This document shows positions 1-6,700 of a DNA stretch of 7,493 nucleotides, piece by piece. The notes beneath the pieces were generated by a model. That model made no database searches and had not been told where the DNA came from. It saw only the letters and a program-made list of their open reading frames with translations. The position numbers were made by a program, and so were the translations under genes. Numbering within the stretch: position 1 is the stretch's first letter; every line of letters starts with the position of its first letter. Source of the DNA: Candidatus Coatesiibacteriota bacterium (lineage in GTDB: Bacteria > RBG-13-66-14); the NCBI GenBank assembly GCA_014728185.1, contig WJMB01000083.1, forward strand, positions 1-7,493. Reading direction: 5' to 3'.

Positions 1-54
1 GATGTCTCCCCGCCGCCGGACCTGGGCTTCGAGCAGCGGATGGAAGAGGGCTAG
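1..54 (+). CDS. C-terminal end of an unidentified protein (5' end outside window)
   Basis: Reading frame 1 is open from the first base to a TAG at 52-54 and gives the 17-residue tail DVSPPPDLGFEQRMEEG. Its codons are GC-biased at the third position (GTC, TCC, CCG, GAC, CTG, GGC), as in the confident genes here. That is the main reason to call it a gene end rather than chance. The tail is too short to show a domain, and the product is not recognised. It would converge with the minus-strand genes, and a strong hairpin starts 28 bases after the stop. A short open frame at a window edge can arise by chance, so confidence is moderate. Confidence 0.45.
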   Translation, partial: DVSPPPDLGFEQRMEEG

Positions 55-72
55 CCCCGAACTGAACTGATT

Positions 73-107
73 GAAGAAAAGCGGCGTCGTCCCGGGGGAC
101 GGCGCCG
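73..107 (-). terminator. Rho-independent terminator, minus strand, possibly shared by converging genes
   Basis: Bases 82-92 pair with 97-107 as an 11-bp stem containing one G-U pair, closed by a 4-base loop. On the minus strand the stem is followed by CTTTTCTTC (81-73), the expected T-rich tail. On the plus strand no T-tract follows, but the hairpin sits 28 bases after the TAG at 52-54 and could also help end that transcript. The nearest minus-strand gene upstream is the FosA-like gene, whose stop is about 365 bases away. If it uses this site, its mRNA has a long 3' untranslated tail. Confidence 0.6.
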
Positions 108-471
108 TCCGTCATTGCTGGTTCCACTGGGTGGCAAGGGGGTGTCGCGGTGCCACCAGCAGCCTGGGTAGAGGAAGTCGGCAGAGTTGTACGGCCTGCC
201 TGACCGTCGAGCCGACTGCTGCGGATATCAACGGGTTTGACCATTGGTCTGTTAATAATCCGCCCGGGTGGAGTCGACTTGCCGGAGCAATCATAAACGC
301 CGCCTGATACCCGCGCATCGAGTTGTCAGAACGGCCCCGGAATCAGGTAGGCGGCCCGAGCAGGTCAAATTTATCCCCTGCGTGAAACCGCCTGCAGCTT
401 TCCCCTCTCTGCCGCCCCGATTCCTTCGTCTCGCTTGCATTCGCAGGTGACGGCGCTTCCTCGCACCGGCG
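108..471. other. Intergenic stretch without a recognisable gene
   Basis: No frame on either strand gives a protein-like sequence with the codon bias of the neighbours. A 68-codon minus-strand frame (112-318) has mixed third positions and no ribosome-binding site. One visible structure is GGTGGCA (130-136) facing TGCCACC (151-157), a 7-bp inverted repeat with a 14-base spacer. Nothing resembling a tRNA, a transposase or a repeat array is seen. Confidence 0.5.
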
Positions 472-882
472 TCAATCGAAGAGTCGCAGGTCCTCCCAGC
501 CGTCCTCGTTGGCGGCCTTGAGCCGGTTGGTCAGGTTCGAGGTGTGCAGCTCCAGTTTGTGGCCGTTGGGATCGACGAAGTAGAGCGAGAGCCCCTCGCT
601 GCGGTTCTCTTGCCAGATGGGCGCCCCGGAGATGATCACCCGCTTGCTGAGCTCGGGGAAGTCCTTCAGGGTGACGTTGAAGGCGATGTGGCTGTACTCC
701 TCGGGCATCTGAGAGCGCAGGTGGGGATCGACGACCAGGGCCAGCCAGAGCTCGCCGGAGACCAGATAGGCTCCGGTCTGCCACTTGGCCGCCGGCGCGA
801 AGCCCAGCACCTCGGTGTAGAAGCGCACCGATTCATCCAGATCGCGCACCGAGAGGGTCACATGATTGACACCGGTGATCAT
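472..882 (-). CDS. fosA: FosA-like fosfomycin thiol transferase, VOC (glyoxalase) fold
   Basis: The 136-residue length and overall sequence match FosA, a cytoplasmic metalloenzyme that inactivates fosfomycin by opening its epoxide with a thiol (glutathione in FosA, bacillithiol in the related FosB). Seen directly: an N-terminal MITGVNHVTLSVRDL with metal ligand His7, the YSHIAF strand with His65, the K+-loop motif NRSEG (93-97) with Ser99 and Tyr101, DPNGHKLELH with metal ligand Glu111, and Arg120. All three metal ligands are present. The oddity is WQENRSEG where FosA has WKQNRSEG: the FosA Lys90 that contacts the fosfomycin phosphonate is Gln91 here. The HKLELHT segment is closer to FosB, so the thiol used cannot be told from sequence. 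The ATG start is fixed by the FosA-like N terminus, with GGAGG at 893-897, 11 bases upstream. The gene stands alone between two long non-coding stretches. Another VOC enzyme with a different substrate is possible but less likely. Confidence 0.9.
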   Translation of the reverse strand: MITGVNHVTLSVRDLDESVRFYTEVLGFAPAAKWQTGAYLVSGELWLALVVDPHLRSQMPEEYSHIAFNVTLKDFPELSKRVIISGAPIWQENRSEGLSLYFVDPNGHKLELHTSNLTNRLKAANEDGWEDLRLFD

Positions 883-950
883 ATGTTAATCAACCTCCAA
901 TGGGTCCATGCCGAGGCCGCTTTGCTCCAGCTTTCCGACCTCGGGGTTAC

Positions 951-979
951 GCTATTAATTGATGCAAGATGCGTGCCAA
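951..979 (-). promoter_or_regulatory. Weak candidate promoter for the FosA-like gene
   Basis: On the minus strand TTGGCA (979-974) matches five of six bases of the -35 consensus. It lies 17 bases before AATAGC (956-951), which matches only three of six at -10. The start codon is about 70 bases downstream. A 6-bp inverted repeat, CCGAGG (911-916) and CCTCGG (939-944), lies between promoter and start codon and could be a regulatory stem. This is pattern matching with standard sigma-70 elements, and the -10 is poor. Confidence 0.25.
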
Positions 980-1442
980 CTAATGTGTTCAGGGCGAAGC
1001 AATCTGACTTCGATCGAGTTCATCAACGGCGGGGACGACTGTCAGCCGCAAGTGAGTAAAGCCACGACCGCGCGCATCGATGGATCGTCAGATAGACGAG
1101 ACAGGGCAACACAGTACACGGTGCCACCACTCGCCGCCGTCGCTTTTCGTAACAGCCCGGGGAGCGACCGGAATAACAGCAGGCGTGGAAGCGGTATCCC
1201 GTCGGAGTTGATCGAGTGAGCGGTTCCAGCCCCGAACGGCACTCGGGCCTTGCGCATTTGCTTAAGGGATCGCACGACTTGTTCGGACCGGGTTGCATTG
1301 TTATCTGCCGATAATCCACGTGCAGCGGCGGATGCGCCTGCCACATATCAGCAGTCAAAAAGCGGCGGCTGCAAGGGACATGCTTGGTGGATAACCTGCA
1401 CCGCATAGCAGCAGGCAGAACGACCAACCGGTTGTCACTCAT

Positions 1443-1471
1443 ATTATAACTGAAACATTATCAGGCGTTAA
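1443..1471 (-). promoter_or_regulatory. Candidate sigma-70-type promoter in the intergenic region
   Basis: On the minus strand TTAACG (1471-1466, four of six at -35) is followed after exactly 17 bases by a perfect TATAAT (1448-1443). Transcription would begin near 1436 and run toward the FosA-like gene, about 550 bases away, across two unrecognised open frames. It may make an untranslated RNA, a small-protein message or a long leader for the resistance gene. The surrounding DNA is AT-rich, which raises the chance of a false match. Confidence 0.35.
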
Positions 1472-1615
1472 AGCTGCGCTTAGTAGTGTCGGAATCAGGG
1501 TCGAACGCACCAATCAGCGCCTGCCTGCTCGGTGAGCCTTTCAATAACCGCCCTGCTTTGGTCCGACCAGGTTCATTGATGCCTCGCTTAACAGCATCGT
1601 GTTATCTCATAGCTG

Positions 1616-1662
1616 ATACTATTAGTATATACTGATTGTAGATATTTATCTAACCATAAATA
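1616..1662. repeat. Cluster of AT-rich dyads, operator-like
   Basis: Three inverted repeats occur within 47 bases: ATACT-att-AGTAT (1616-1628), the perfect 10-base palindrome AGTATATACT (1624-1633), and TATTTAT-ctaacc-ATAAATA (1643-1662, 7-bp arms). They lie in the most AT-rich part of the window. A minus-strand TAGATA-17-TATACT pair (1652-1624) overlaps them, so they could be protein-binding sites at a promoter. Short palindromes are common in AT-rich DNA, so the function is inference. Confidence 0.3.
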
Positions 1663-1930
1663 CTGCAAAACGAAAGCAGGAACATTTGCGCAAATCGAAC
1701 CATTGTCTGTGGCCGCTGAGAGCTGCTGCGCGGGGCGGTTCTTGACGCATCTTTGACCGATGATGTCGATTCGATCGAGCGCCCGGCGGAACCAAGAAGC
1801 CAGGTCAAGCCACAGCCGCCTGTCGATTGGCTTTCAGCAGTTGAGGCATCCGAAGCGCCGGGACCGCCGTCCTTCCGCCTATCTTCCGCGCTCCGCAAAC
1901 GCTGTCGGTTGCAAGGGGAGGCGGCGGCAT

Positions 1931-1958
1931 ACAAAAGAACCCGCCCGAAAGGCGGGTT
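1931..1958 (-). terminator. Rho-independent terminator closing the release factor/YCII unit
   Basis: AACCCGCC (1938-1945) pairs perfectly with GGCGGGTT (1951-1958) around a 5-base loop. On the minus strand the stem is followed by CTTTTGT (1937-1931), a typical T-rich tail. The plus-strand tail (GCTTGTC) is much poorer, so the minus direction is preferred. It lies about 220 bases beyond the end of the small open frame at 2157-2243 and is the first good terminator after the YCII gene. Confidence 0.75.
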
Positions 1959-2012
1959 GCTTGTCAAAGAGGCAGTGGCGTGTCTTGTTTACGGGGTTTG
2001 TCGGACTTAAGC

Positions 2013-2144
2013 CCTGGCGTAGTATGGGGAGCGGCGCCGGCGCCCGCCGGAATAGAGCCGGGCGCCTTCGTGGTAATCCCGCTCCGTCGGCGCGGCCAGG
2101 CCCCGGTAGCAACCGGGGAGTCCGGCCCGCCCGGCCGGTGGGCG
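2013..2144 (-). other. GC-rich nested hairpins between the operon's last frame and its terminator; possible structured RNA
   Basis: Three stems are concentric: CCTGGC (2013-2018) with GCCAGG (2095-2100), GGAGCGG (2028-2034) with CCGCTCC (2079-2085), and GGCGCCCG (2039-2046) with CGGGCGCC (2059-2066), the last around a 12-base loop. Beside them stands CCCCGG-tagcaa-CCGGGG (2101-2118), then CGCCC-ggccggt-GGGCG (2128-2144). None of these frames looks protein-coding. The minus strand is chosen because the upstream operon and the downstream terminator are on it. It matches no RNA family I recognise. High GC content makes chance pairing easier, so this is a structural suggestion only. Confidence 0.3.
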
Positions 2145-2156
2145 ATGGCTGCGCTT

Positions 2157-2243
2157 TTAGGGTTCGAGTGGTCGGCCTTCGAGCCGGACCCGTTCCAGAT
2201 TCTCCAGGGTCCGCGCCAGACTGTTCTCCACCAGGATTTCCAT
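2157..2243 (-). CDS. Possible 28-residue acidic peptide, third frame of the operon
   Basis: ATG at 2243 is preceded by GAGGAG (2255-2250) with an ideal 6-base spacing and opens 28 codons to TAA (2159-2157). The peptide begins MEILVENSLARTLENLERVR and is rich in Glu, Leu and Arg in a pattern that could form one amphipathic helix. It starts 37 bases after the YCII stop on the same strand and lies before the operon terminator, so it would be on the same mRNA. The same frame stays open upstream of the ATG for at least a dozen codons. It could therefore also be the tail of a frameshifted or older longer protein. No family is recognised, and short frames with good ribosome-binding sites can occur by chance. 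Confidence 0.4.
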   Translation of the reverse strand: MEILVENSLARTLENLERVRLEGRPLEP

Positions 2244-2280
2244 TTCGTTCTCCTCGGGCGGGATTGTCTGGATCGGCTCC

Positions 2281-2583
2281 TCAGCTCTTCAGCGCCGTGT
2301 GGAAGGGTCGCAGCTCAGCGGTCATCAGTCCGGCGGCCACGGCGGGATCGGCCTCCATCAACTCTCGGGCGCCCGCCTCGTCGGCGACCCGCAGGATCAC
2401 CAGGCCCAGGGGGTCGTCGTCGGTGGTGCGTCCGGCCAGCACCAGGCTGCCGTCGTCCAGCAGGCGCTGCAGGTGGTGGAAGTGCTTGGCGACCAGGTTC
2501 TCATCCTTGGTTGTCCAGGCTTCGTCGTCGCGCAGCCGGGGGACGAGGCGCAGGGTGTAGAGGAACTCCGGCGTGGGGCTCAT
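2281..2583 (-). CDS. YCII-related (YciI-like) small protein
   Basis: This 100-residue protein has the single-domain length and layout of the YCII family, a ferredoxin-like alpha/beta fold. Its members are mostly of unknown function; some are linked to chlorohydroquinone breakdown or sit next to sigma factors. Seen: an opening strand with FLYTLRL, the helix HFHHLQRLLDDG (34-45) with His34 or His37 as the likely conserved histidine, then LVLAGR (47-52) where the family usually has AGP, the strand LGLVILRV, and EADPAVAAGL (77-86) with the family's Asp-Pro, followed by LRPFH. The ATG is chosen because GAGG (2593-2590) sits 6 bases before it and the protein starts in register with the family. Longer in-frame extensions run back into the upstream gene and are not protein-like. 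Only one base separates it from the release-factor stop, so the two are almost certainly co-transcribed and probably translationally coupled. Its substrate or partner is unknown. Confidence 0.8.
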   Translation of the reverse strand: MSPTPEFLYTLRLVPRLRDDEAWTTKDENLVAKHFHHLQRLLDDGSLVLAGRTTDDDPLGLVILRVADEAGARELMEADPAVAAGLMTAELRPFHTALKS

Positions 2584-2584
2584 C

Positions 2585-3625
2585 TCAGTCCTCGTGATGG
2601 ACGCGGAAGCGCAGCAGGGCGCCGACGCCGCCGTGGGAGGACAGCTCGTCGGTCCTACCTGGCAGGTGCTCGACGTGGGCGGCGGTGGACTCGGCCTTGC
2701 CGGTGAGCTCCTCGGCCAGCTCCGCGTCCACACCCTCATCGAGGAGCAGCACATCGACGGAGCCGTAGGTCAGGCAGCGCTGGACGTCCTCGAGGCCGCC
2801 GGCGGCCAGGCCGCCGCGACGCAGCTCACCGCGGAAGTGCTCCAGCAGGGCTTCCTCCTGCTCGCGCTCGGCCTTCTCCATCAGCGGTCCCAGGCGCCAG
2901 AGCAGGTCGTCCTCACCGGCCTCGACATCCCAGGCGATCCGGCCGATGATCCGCCCGGCGACGGCCTTGGGCAGCTCGCGCTCCAGATCGCCCAGCATCC
3001 TCTGGCGACCGACCAGGGCCACGCGCTTGATGCCCTCCTCGCGGAAGATGCGCTCGGCGCGCTGGGCGGTCTCGACCAAAAGATGCTTGACCTGCTTGGC
3101 CCGCCGACGCTGGTAGCGCATCTGCGACCAGCCGCCCACCTTGACCAGGTTCTTGATCTGCTTGCGGAAGGAATCGCTCTCCTCGAGGGCCCGCCCGGCG
3201 GCGATGTAGATCCGCGCCCCGGTGTTGTCCACGGCGATGACGCCCACGGGTTCGAACTCGTCGAGGAGCACGGCCAGGGGATGGATCAGCGCCTCGTCGT
3301 CGACGACGACCCGCTGGGTCGGCGGGGCGGGCAGCTCGACGGTCTCGAGGAAGTCGGCGCCCAGGTCGCAGAAAACGGCCAGGCCGGGACCGTCATAGCC
3401 CCCGGCGTGGCGCTCGTTGATGGCGTCGCGGACGAAGGGCAGGGCCTCGTCGAACTTGGACCGCTCGCTCTCGCTCAGATCGCGGCGCCGCTTGTCCAGC
3501 TCGCGTTCGAAGAGCTGCTTGGCGTAATCCCAGCCGCGGCTGGTGTCCAGGTAAACGCTCAATACACTGCGCTCGGTCTCGGCCAGGGCGGCCAGCTCGC
3601 TGAGCAGCTTCTCGGTTATCTGCAA
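2585..3625 (-). CDS. Vms1-like/baeRF-type eRF1-domain release factor, TTG start
   Basis: From the TTG the product is 346 residues. It resembles the bacterial and Vms1-like relatives of eRF1/Pelota (baeRF, VLRF1). These are cytoplasmic proteins thought to free nascent chains from peptidyl-tRNA on stalled or split ribosomes. Seen: an N-terminal domain with LSVYLDTSRGWDY (22-34), a central domain with VIAVDNTGARIYIAAGR (129-145), then the signature loop GGWSQMRYQRR (164-174), where Gln168 is the likely catalytic residue. The C-terminal part (about 279-346) has LTYGSVDVLLLDE and ends with HGGVGALLRF, like eRF1 domain 3. The TTG at 3625-3623 is chosen because GGAGG (3636-3632) lies 6 bases before it. 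The next in-frame upstream start, at 3703, lies at the -35 box, before the expected transcript start. The gene is first in a unit with the YCII gene. A structural eRF1-fold role without hydrolase activity is the main alternative. Confidence 0.82.
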   Translation of the reverse strand: MQITEKLLSELAALAETERSVLSVYLDTSRGWDYAKQLFERELDKRRRDLSESERSKFDEALPFVRDAINERHAGGYDGPGLAVFCDLGADFLETVELPAPPTQRVVVDDEALIHPLAVLLDEFEPVGVIAVDNTGARIYIAAGRALEESDSFRKQIKNLVKVGGWSQMRYQRRRAKQVKHLLVETAQRAERIFREEGIKRVALVGRQRMLGDLERELPKAVAGRIIGRIAWDVEAGEDDLLWRLGPLMEKAEREQEEALLEHFRGELRRGGLAAGGLEDVQRCLTYGSVDVLLLDEGVDAELAEELTGKAESTAAHVEHLPGRTDELSSHGGVGALLRFRVHHED

Positions 3626-3674
3626 GGTCTTCCTCCGGGTTACAGTTGTCGTTGCCTGTCTAGGCTCAGCGTCG

Positions 3675-3703
3675 ATTATACCAACCCAGCGCCGCTTCGT
3701 CAC
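3675..3703 (-). promoter_or_regulatory. Strong extended -10 promoter of the release factor/YCII unit
   Basis: On the minus strand GTGACG (3703-3698, four of six at -35) is followed after 17 bases by a perfect TATAAT (3680-3675), preceded by TGG, an extended -10 element. Transcription should begin near 3668, giving a leader of about 43 bases before the TTG start. It lies just downstream of the terminator of the neighbouring gene, so this unit is probably independent. Confidence 0.7.
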
Positions 3704-3727
3704 CGACGAACCCTCTACGGGTATGCG

Positions 3728-3759
3728 AGAAAACGGGCGGATCGTTGAAATCCGCCCGT
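3728..3759 (-). terminator. Rho-independent terminator after the secreted protein gene
   Basis: ACGGGCGGAT (3733-3742) pairs perfectly with ATCCGCCCGT (3750-3759) around a 7-base loop. On the minus strand it is followed by TTTCTC (3732-3727), completing TTTTCTC with the last stem base. The stem begins about 35 bases beyond the stop codon of the 1186-residue protein, the expected place. The T-tract is short but the stem is strong. Confidence 0.85.
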
Positions 3760-3794
3760 CTCAATCCTTCTCGTCATCCTTGGGGCCCGCCGGC

Positions 3795-6700
3795 TCAGCG
3801 CGTTATCACCAGGCGGCGGGTGACGGCGTCCGCTCCACTCTCCAGGCGGTAGAGGTAGACACCGGGGGCGCAGTCCGAGGCGTCCCAGCCCACGCTGTGG
3901 CGTCCGGCGGCGCGCTCGCCGTCGACCAGGGTGGCCACGCGGCGTCCGGCCAGGTCGTAGACGGCCAGCTCGACGGTGGCGGCCTCGGCCAGGGCGAAGT
4001 CGATACGCACCAGCCCGGCGGCGGGGTTGGGGTAGCTCTGGTGCAGAGCGAAGCTGCGAGCCTCGAACTCGCCGGAGAGCCATTCCGCTGTGCCGACATA
4101 GACCCGGCAGGGCAGGTCGGAGGCCGTCTCGGCGGCGCTGAGTTCGACGCGGTCTTCGGCCAGCAGGTCGACGCGGCGGCCGCTCGGGGTGATCATCACA
4201 GCGCCGAAATCGGCGGGCCAGCCGTTGACGATGCTCCAAGACAGGCGCGCGGAGCCGGCGGCGTCGAGGTGGAAGCACCACTCGGCGCCGTCATCGTAGC
4301 TCGGGCGGATGTCGGTCAGGTAGCGCCCGGCGGCGGGCCCCCAGTCGTCATGGTCGAAGAAGAGGTTGGGCAGCCCGGCCAGGGGCGGGGGATCGTGACG
4401 CTCGAGGGCGTCGGCGTCGGGACGGGCCAGGGGGTCCACTCCCAGGTAGTGCAGGGCGTCGGTCCCGCCGTCGGTGGAGAGGGCGAACTCGAGGCGCCAG
4501 TTGTCGGTGTCGCCCCAGGCCGCTGCTGTGGCGCAGCCGTCGAGGGTGACGCCGAGGGTCCCGGGGTTCGGCGCTGTGACGCCCGCCGAGGCCGCGGCGC
4601 TGACGGCGGGCAGCTCGCCCAGGTTGGGTGAGCCCGGCGAGGCGACAGCGGGCGCTTCGGCATCGCCGCTGGCGCCGACGGGTTGGTAGCGGGTGGGTTT
4701 GATGAAGTAGGCGCCGTCGCCGTCGGCGTGGATCCAGTAGCCCTCGTTGAGCTCCAGGTAATCGCCGGCGTCGTCGTAGCCGTTGTCGGTGTAGGCGATG
4801 GGCGGCTCGACGGAGAAGGTGCCGTCGGTGGAGCACTCCTCCCAGTCGACCTCGAAGGCGAAGGGGCAGGCCACCCAGTTCCAGCCCTGGGTGAACTGGT
4901 ACTCGAAGGGCTCGCCGCAGTCCAGGGTGGTGGCGTCCTCAAGGGCCACGCTCTCCAGGCCGTCGCGGGCGATCATCCAGAAGACATGGCCCTGGCGCAG
5001 CAGGAAGTCATCGGCGCCGGGGTCGTACTCGACGTAGTCGCCACCGCCCTTGTCGTAGATGAACAACCGCCAGTCGCCGTCCTGATAGGACCCCAGCTCA
5101 TCGGAGAACTGGCTCTCGGGATCGTCGGCGGCGTCGGGGAACTTGAAGGGCAGGGTGATCAGCCGGTAGTCGGTCTGCAGCCCGCCCGATGGCAGGAAGA
5201 AGTCGACGTCTACGGTATCGGCGTGGACCTGAGGGTACAGGCCGCTGGCGCCGGAGACGAAGCCCTCGGGGAACCAGCTCTCCCCGCCGCCGGTGTCCAG
5301 GGCGTAGAAGCCGTACCTGACGCCGCCGATGTCGAAGTCCGCCGAGCCCAGCACCGCCTCCCAGCGGTCCTCGGCGGCGTTGTAGCTCATGATCTTGACA
5401 TTCCAGTCCAGTGTCCCGCCGGCGGCGTAGTAGAGCTGGACCTCCTGGACGTCGCCGCCCAGAAAAGAGCAACTGATCGTGTTGTCCTGTTCGTACTCCA
5501 GGGTGGTCGGGAAGGGGTGCTGGTCGTCGAACTCGGGTCCGGCCGGGGAGAAGCTGCCGTCGATGGTCACCGAGCCGATGACGGGATTGCCCCCGAAGTC
5601 GATCAGATAGTCCTGGCCGCCGTCCAGGCTGAAGTCGATCTGGTCGCCGGGCTCGACGGTGGGTCCCTCGCCGTCGTACTCCAGCAGGGTGACCACCACG
5701 GTGTCGTTGGGCTGATTGGTTTCGGTGTAGCTGAAGTCGAGGATGCCGTAGGTCGAGTTCCAGGTGTGGCCGTTGGTCAGCGGCAGGACGTCGTCGACGT
5801 CGGACCAGCCGGCGATGTCCTGGACCGGTTCGCTGAAGACGATCTCGACGTAGTCGCCCTGGTCGATGCCCGGCTCGCCGCCGAAGTCGTAGGCCGTGGC
5901 CGAGAGGGGGTAGGGTTCGGCGCCGTTGAGGGTGAAGGACCAGACCTCGTGGCTGTAGCGGTCACCTCCGCCGTCGTCGACCACGACGCGCCAGTAGTAG
6001 ATTCCGTCGGCCAGACCGTCGATGTCCACGTCGAGATCGCCGACGGGGCCGAACTCCATGGTGTAATCGGCGGGGAAGTCGTCGAAGGGTGATACCTGCA
6101 GGGTGTACTCCAGGGGATCGCCCTCGTAGTCGCTGGCGGCCAGCCAAGAGAAGGTGTAGGGCAGGCCGGTGAGCTCGATGCCGTTGACGGGGAGCTCCAG
6201 GTTGCAGGGGTTGGGCGGGTAGTTGTCGCAGGTGGTGTAGCCCAGGCCGTCGTTGGGATTGACGTCGTTATAGGAGTAGACGATCATCGGGTAGCCGGCG
6301 TCGTCGCAGGTGATGTCGGCCATCGGCGAGTCGGCGACCCGCGGGGTGAAGTCGTCGACGACCCAGAGGTCGTTGATGTCGTCGTAGCGCAGCATTTGAT
6401 ACTTGTACTCGCCGCCGTCGTCGACGGCGTAGACCACCCGGGGGTAGACGCCGGGGTCGGCGGCGCCCTCGGCCAGATGGAGGTTTATCGGCCAACCGTG
6501 CAGGGGGTTAACATCGGGTATTGTGAGGAAAATCCAGTTCTGCAGCCCGTTGGCGAAATCCCAGCACAGGTGCAGCAGACCGTCGCTGTCATCGAGGTAG
6601 GCGACGTAGACTTCTTCGGAGGCGGTATAGGGGTTCTGGACGTAGGCGGCGTCGAAGGGGCTCGTGACGGTATTTGCTATTATATAGCCGGTATCCCAGG

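Larger units (their letters stand above)
883..1937. other. Long intergenic region, partly AT-rich, no convincing gene
   Basis: About 1.05 kb separates the FosA-like gene from the terminator of the next unit. No frame shows a recognisable family. The two longest minus-strand frames, 1023-1442 and 1042-1344 (GTG start), overlap each other, have mixed third positions and lack a clear ribosome-binding site. Base composition shifts inside the region: by my count 1621-1680 has 17 G or C in 60, against roughly two thirds in the neighbouring genes. Smaller structures include an imperfect hairpin at 1213-1245 (CGAGTG facing CACTCG, with an inner GTTC/GAAC stem). The stretch may be a regulatory region, decayed genes or acquired DNA; the sequence alone does not decide. 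Confidence 0.5.

Noticed and set aside
112..318. 68-codon minus-strand frame just upstream of the 73-107 terminator
   Set aside because: No ribosome-binding site, mixed codon third positions and no recognisable motif, although its position before a terminator is suggestive.
2033..2044. Perfect 12-base palindrome GGCGCCGGCGCC as a possible binding site
   Set aside because: Simple GC alternation is likely by chance here, and it is better explained as part of the nested stems at 2013-2100.
1879..2112. 77-codon minus-strand frame across the terminator
   Set aside because: It runs through the perfect hairpin and T-tail at 1931-1958, is Arg/Pro-rich and lacks a ribosome-binding site.
2159..2170. 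GGGTTCGAGTG, similar to a tRNA T-loop
   Set aside because: No matching acceptor, D or anticodon arms surround it, and it lies within the small open frame at 2157-2243.
2281..2754. Longer version of the YCII gene starting at 2754
   Set aside because: The extra 57 residues lie in another frame of the release-factor gene and are Arg/Ser/Pro-rich junk; the ATG at 2583 has its own ribosome-binding site and fits the family length.
2573..3748. 391-codon plus-strand open frame opposite the release factor
   Set aside because: It is the antisense shadow of a GC-rich gene; it is dominated by Gly, Leu, Gln and Val with no family resemblance, and it spans the promoter and both gene ends.
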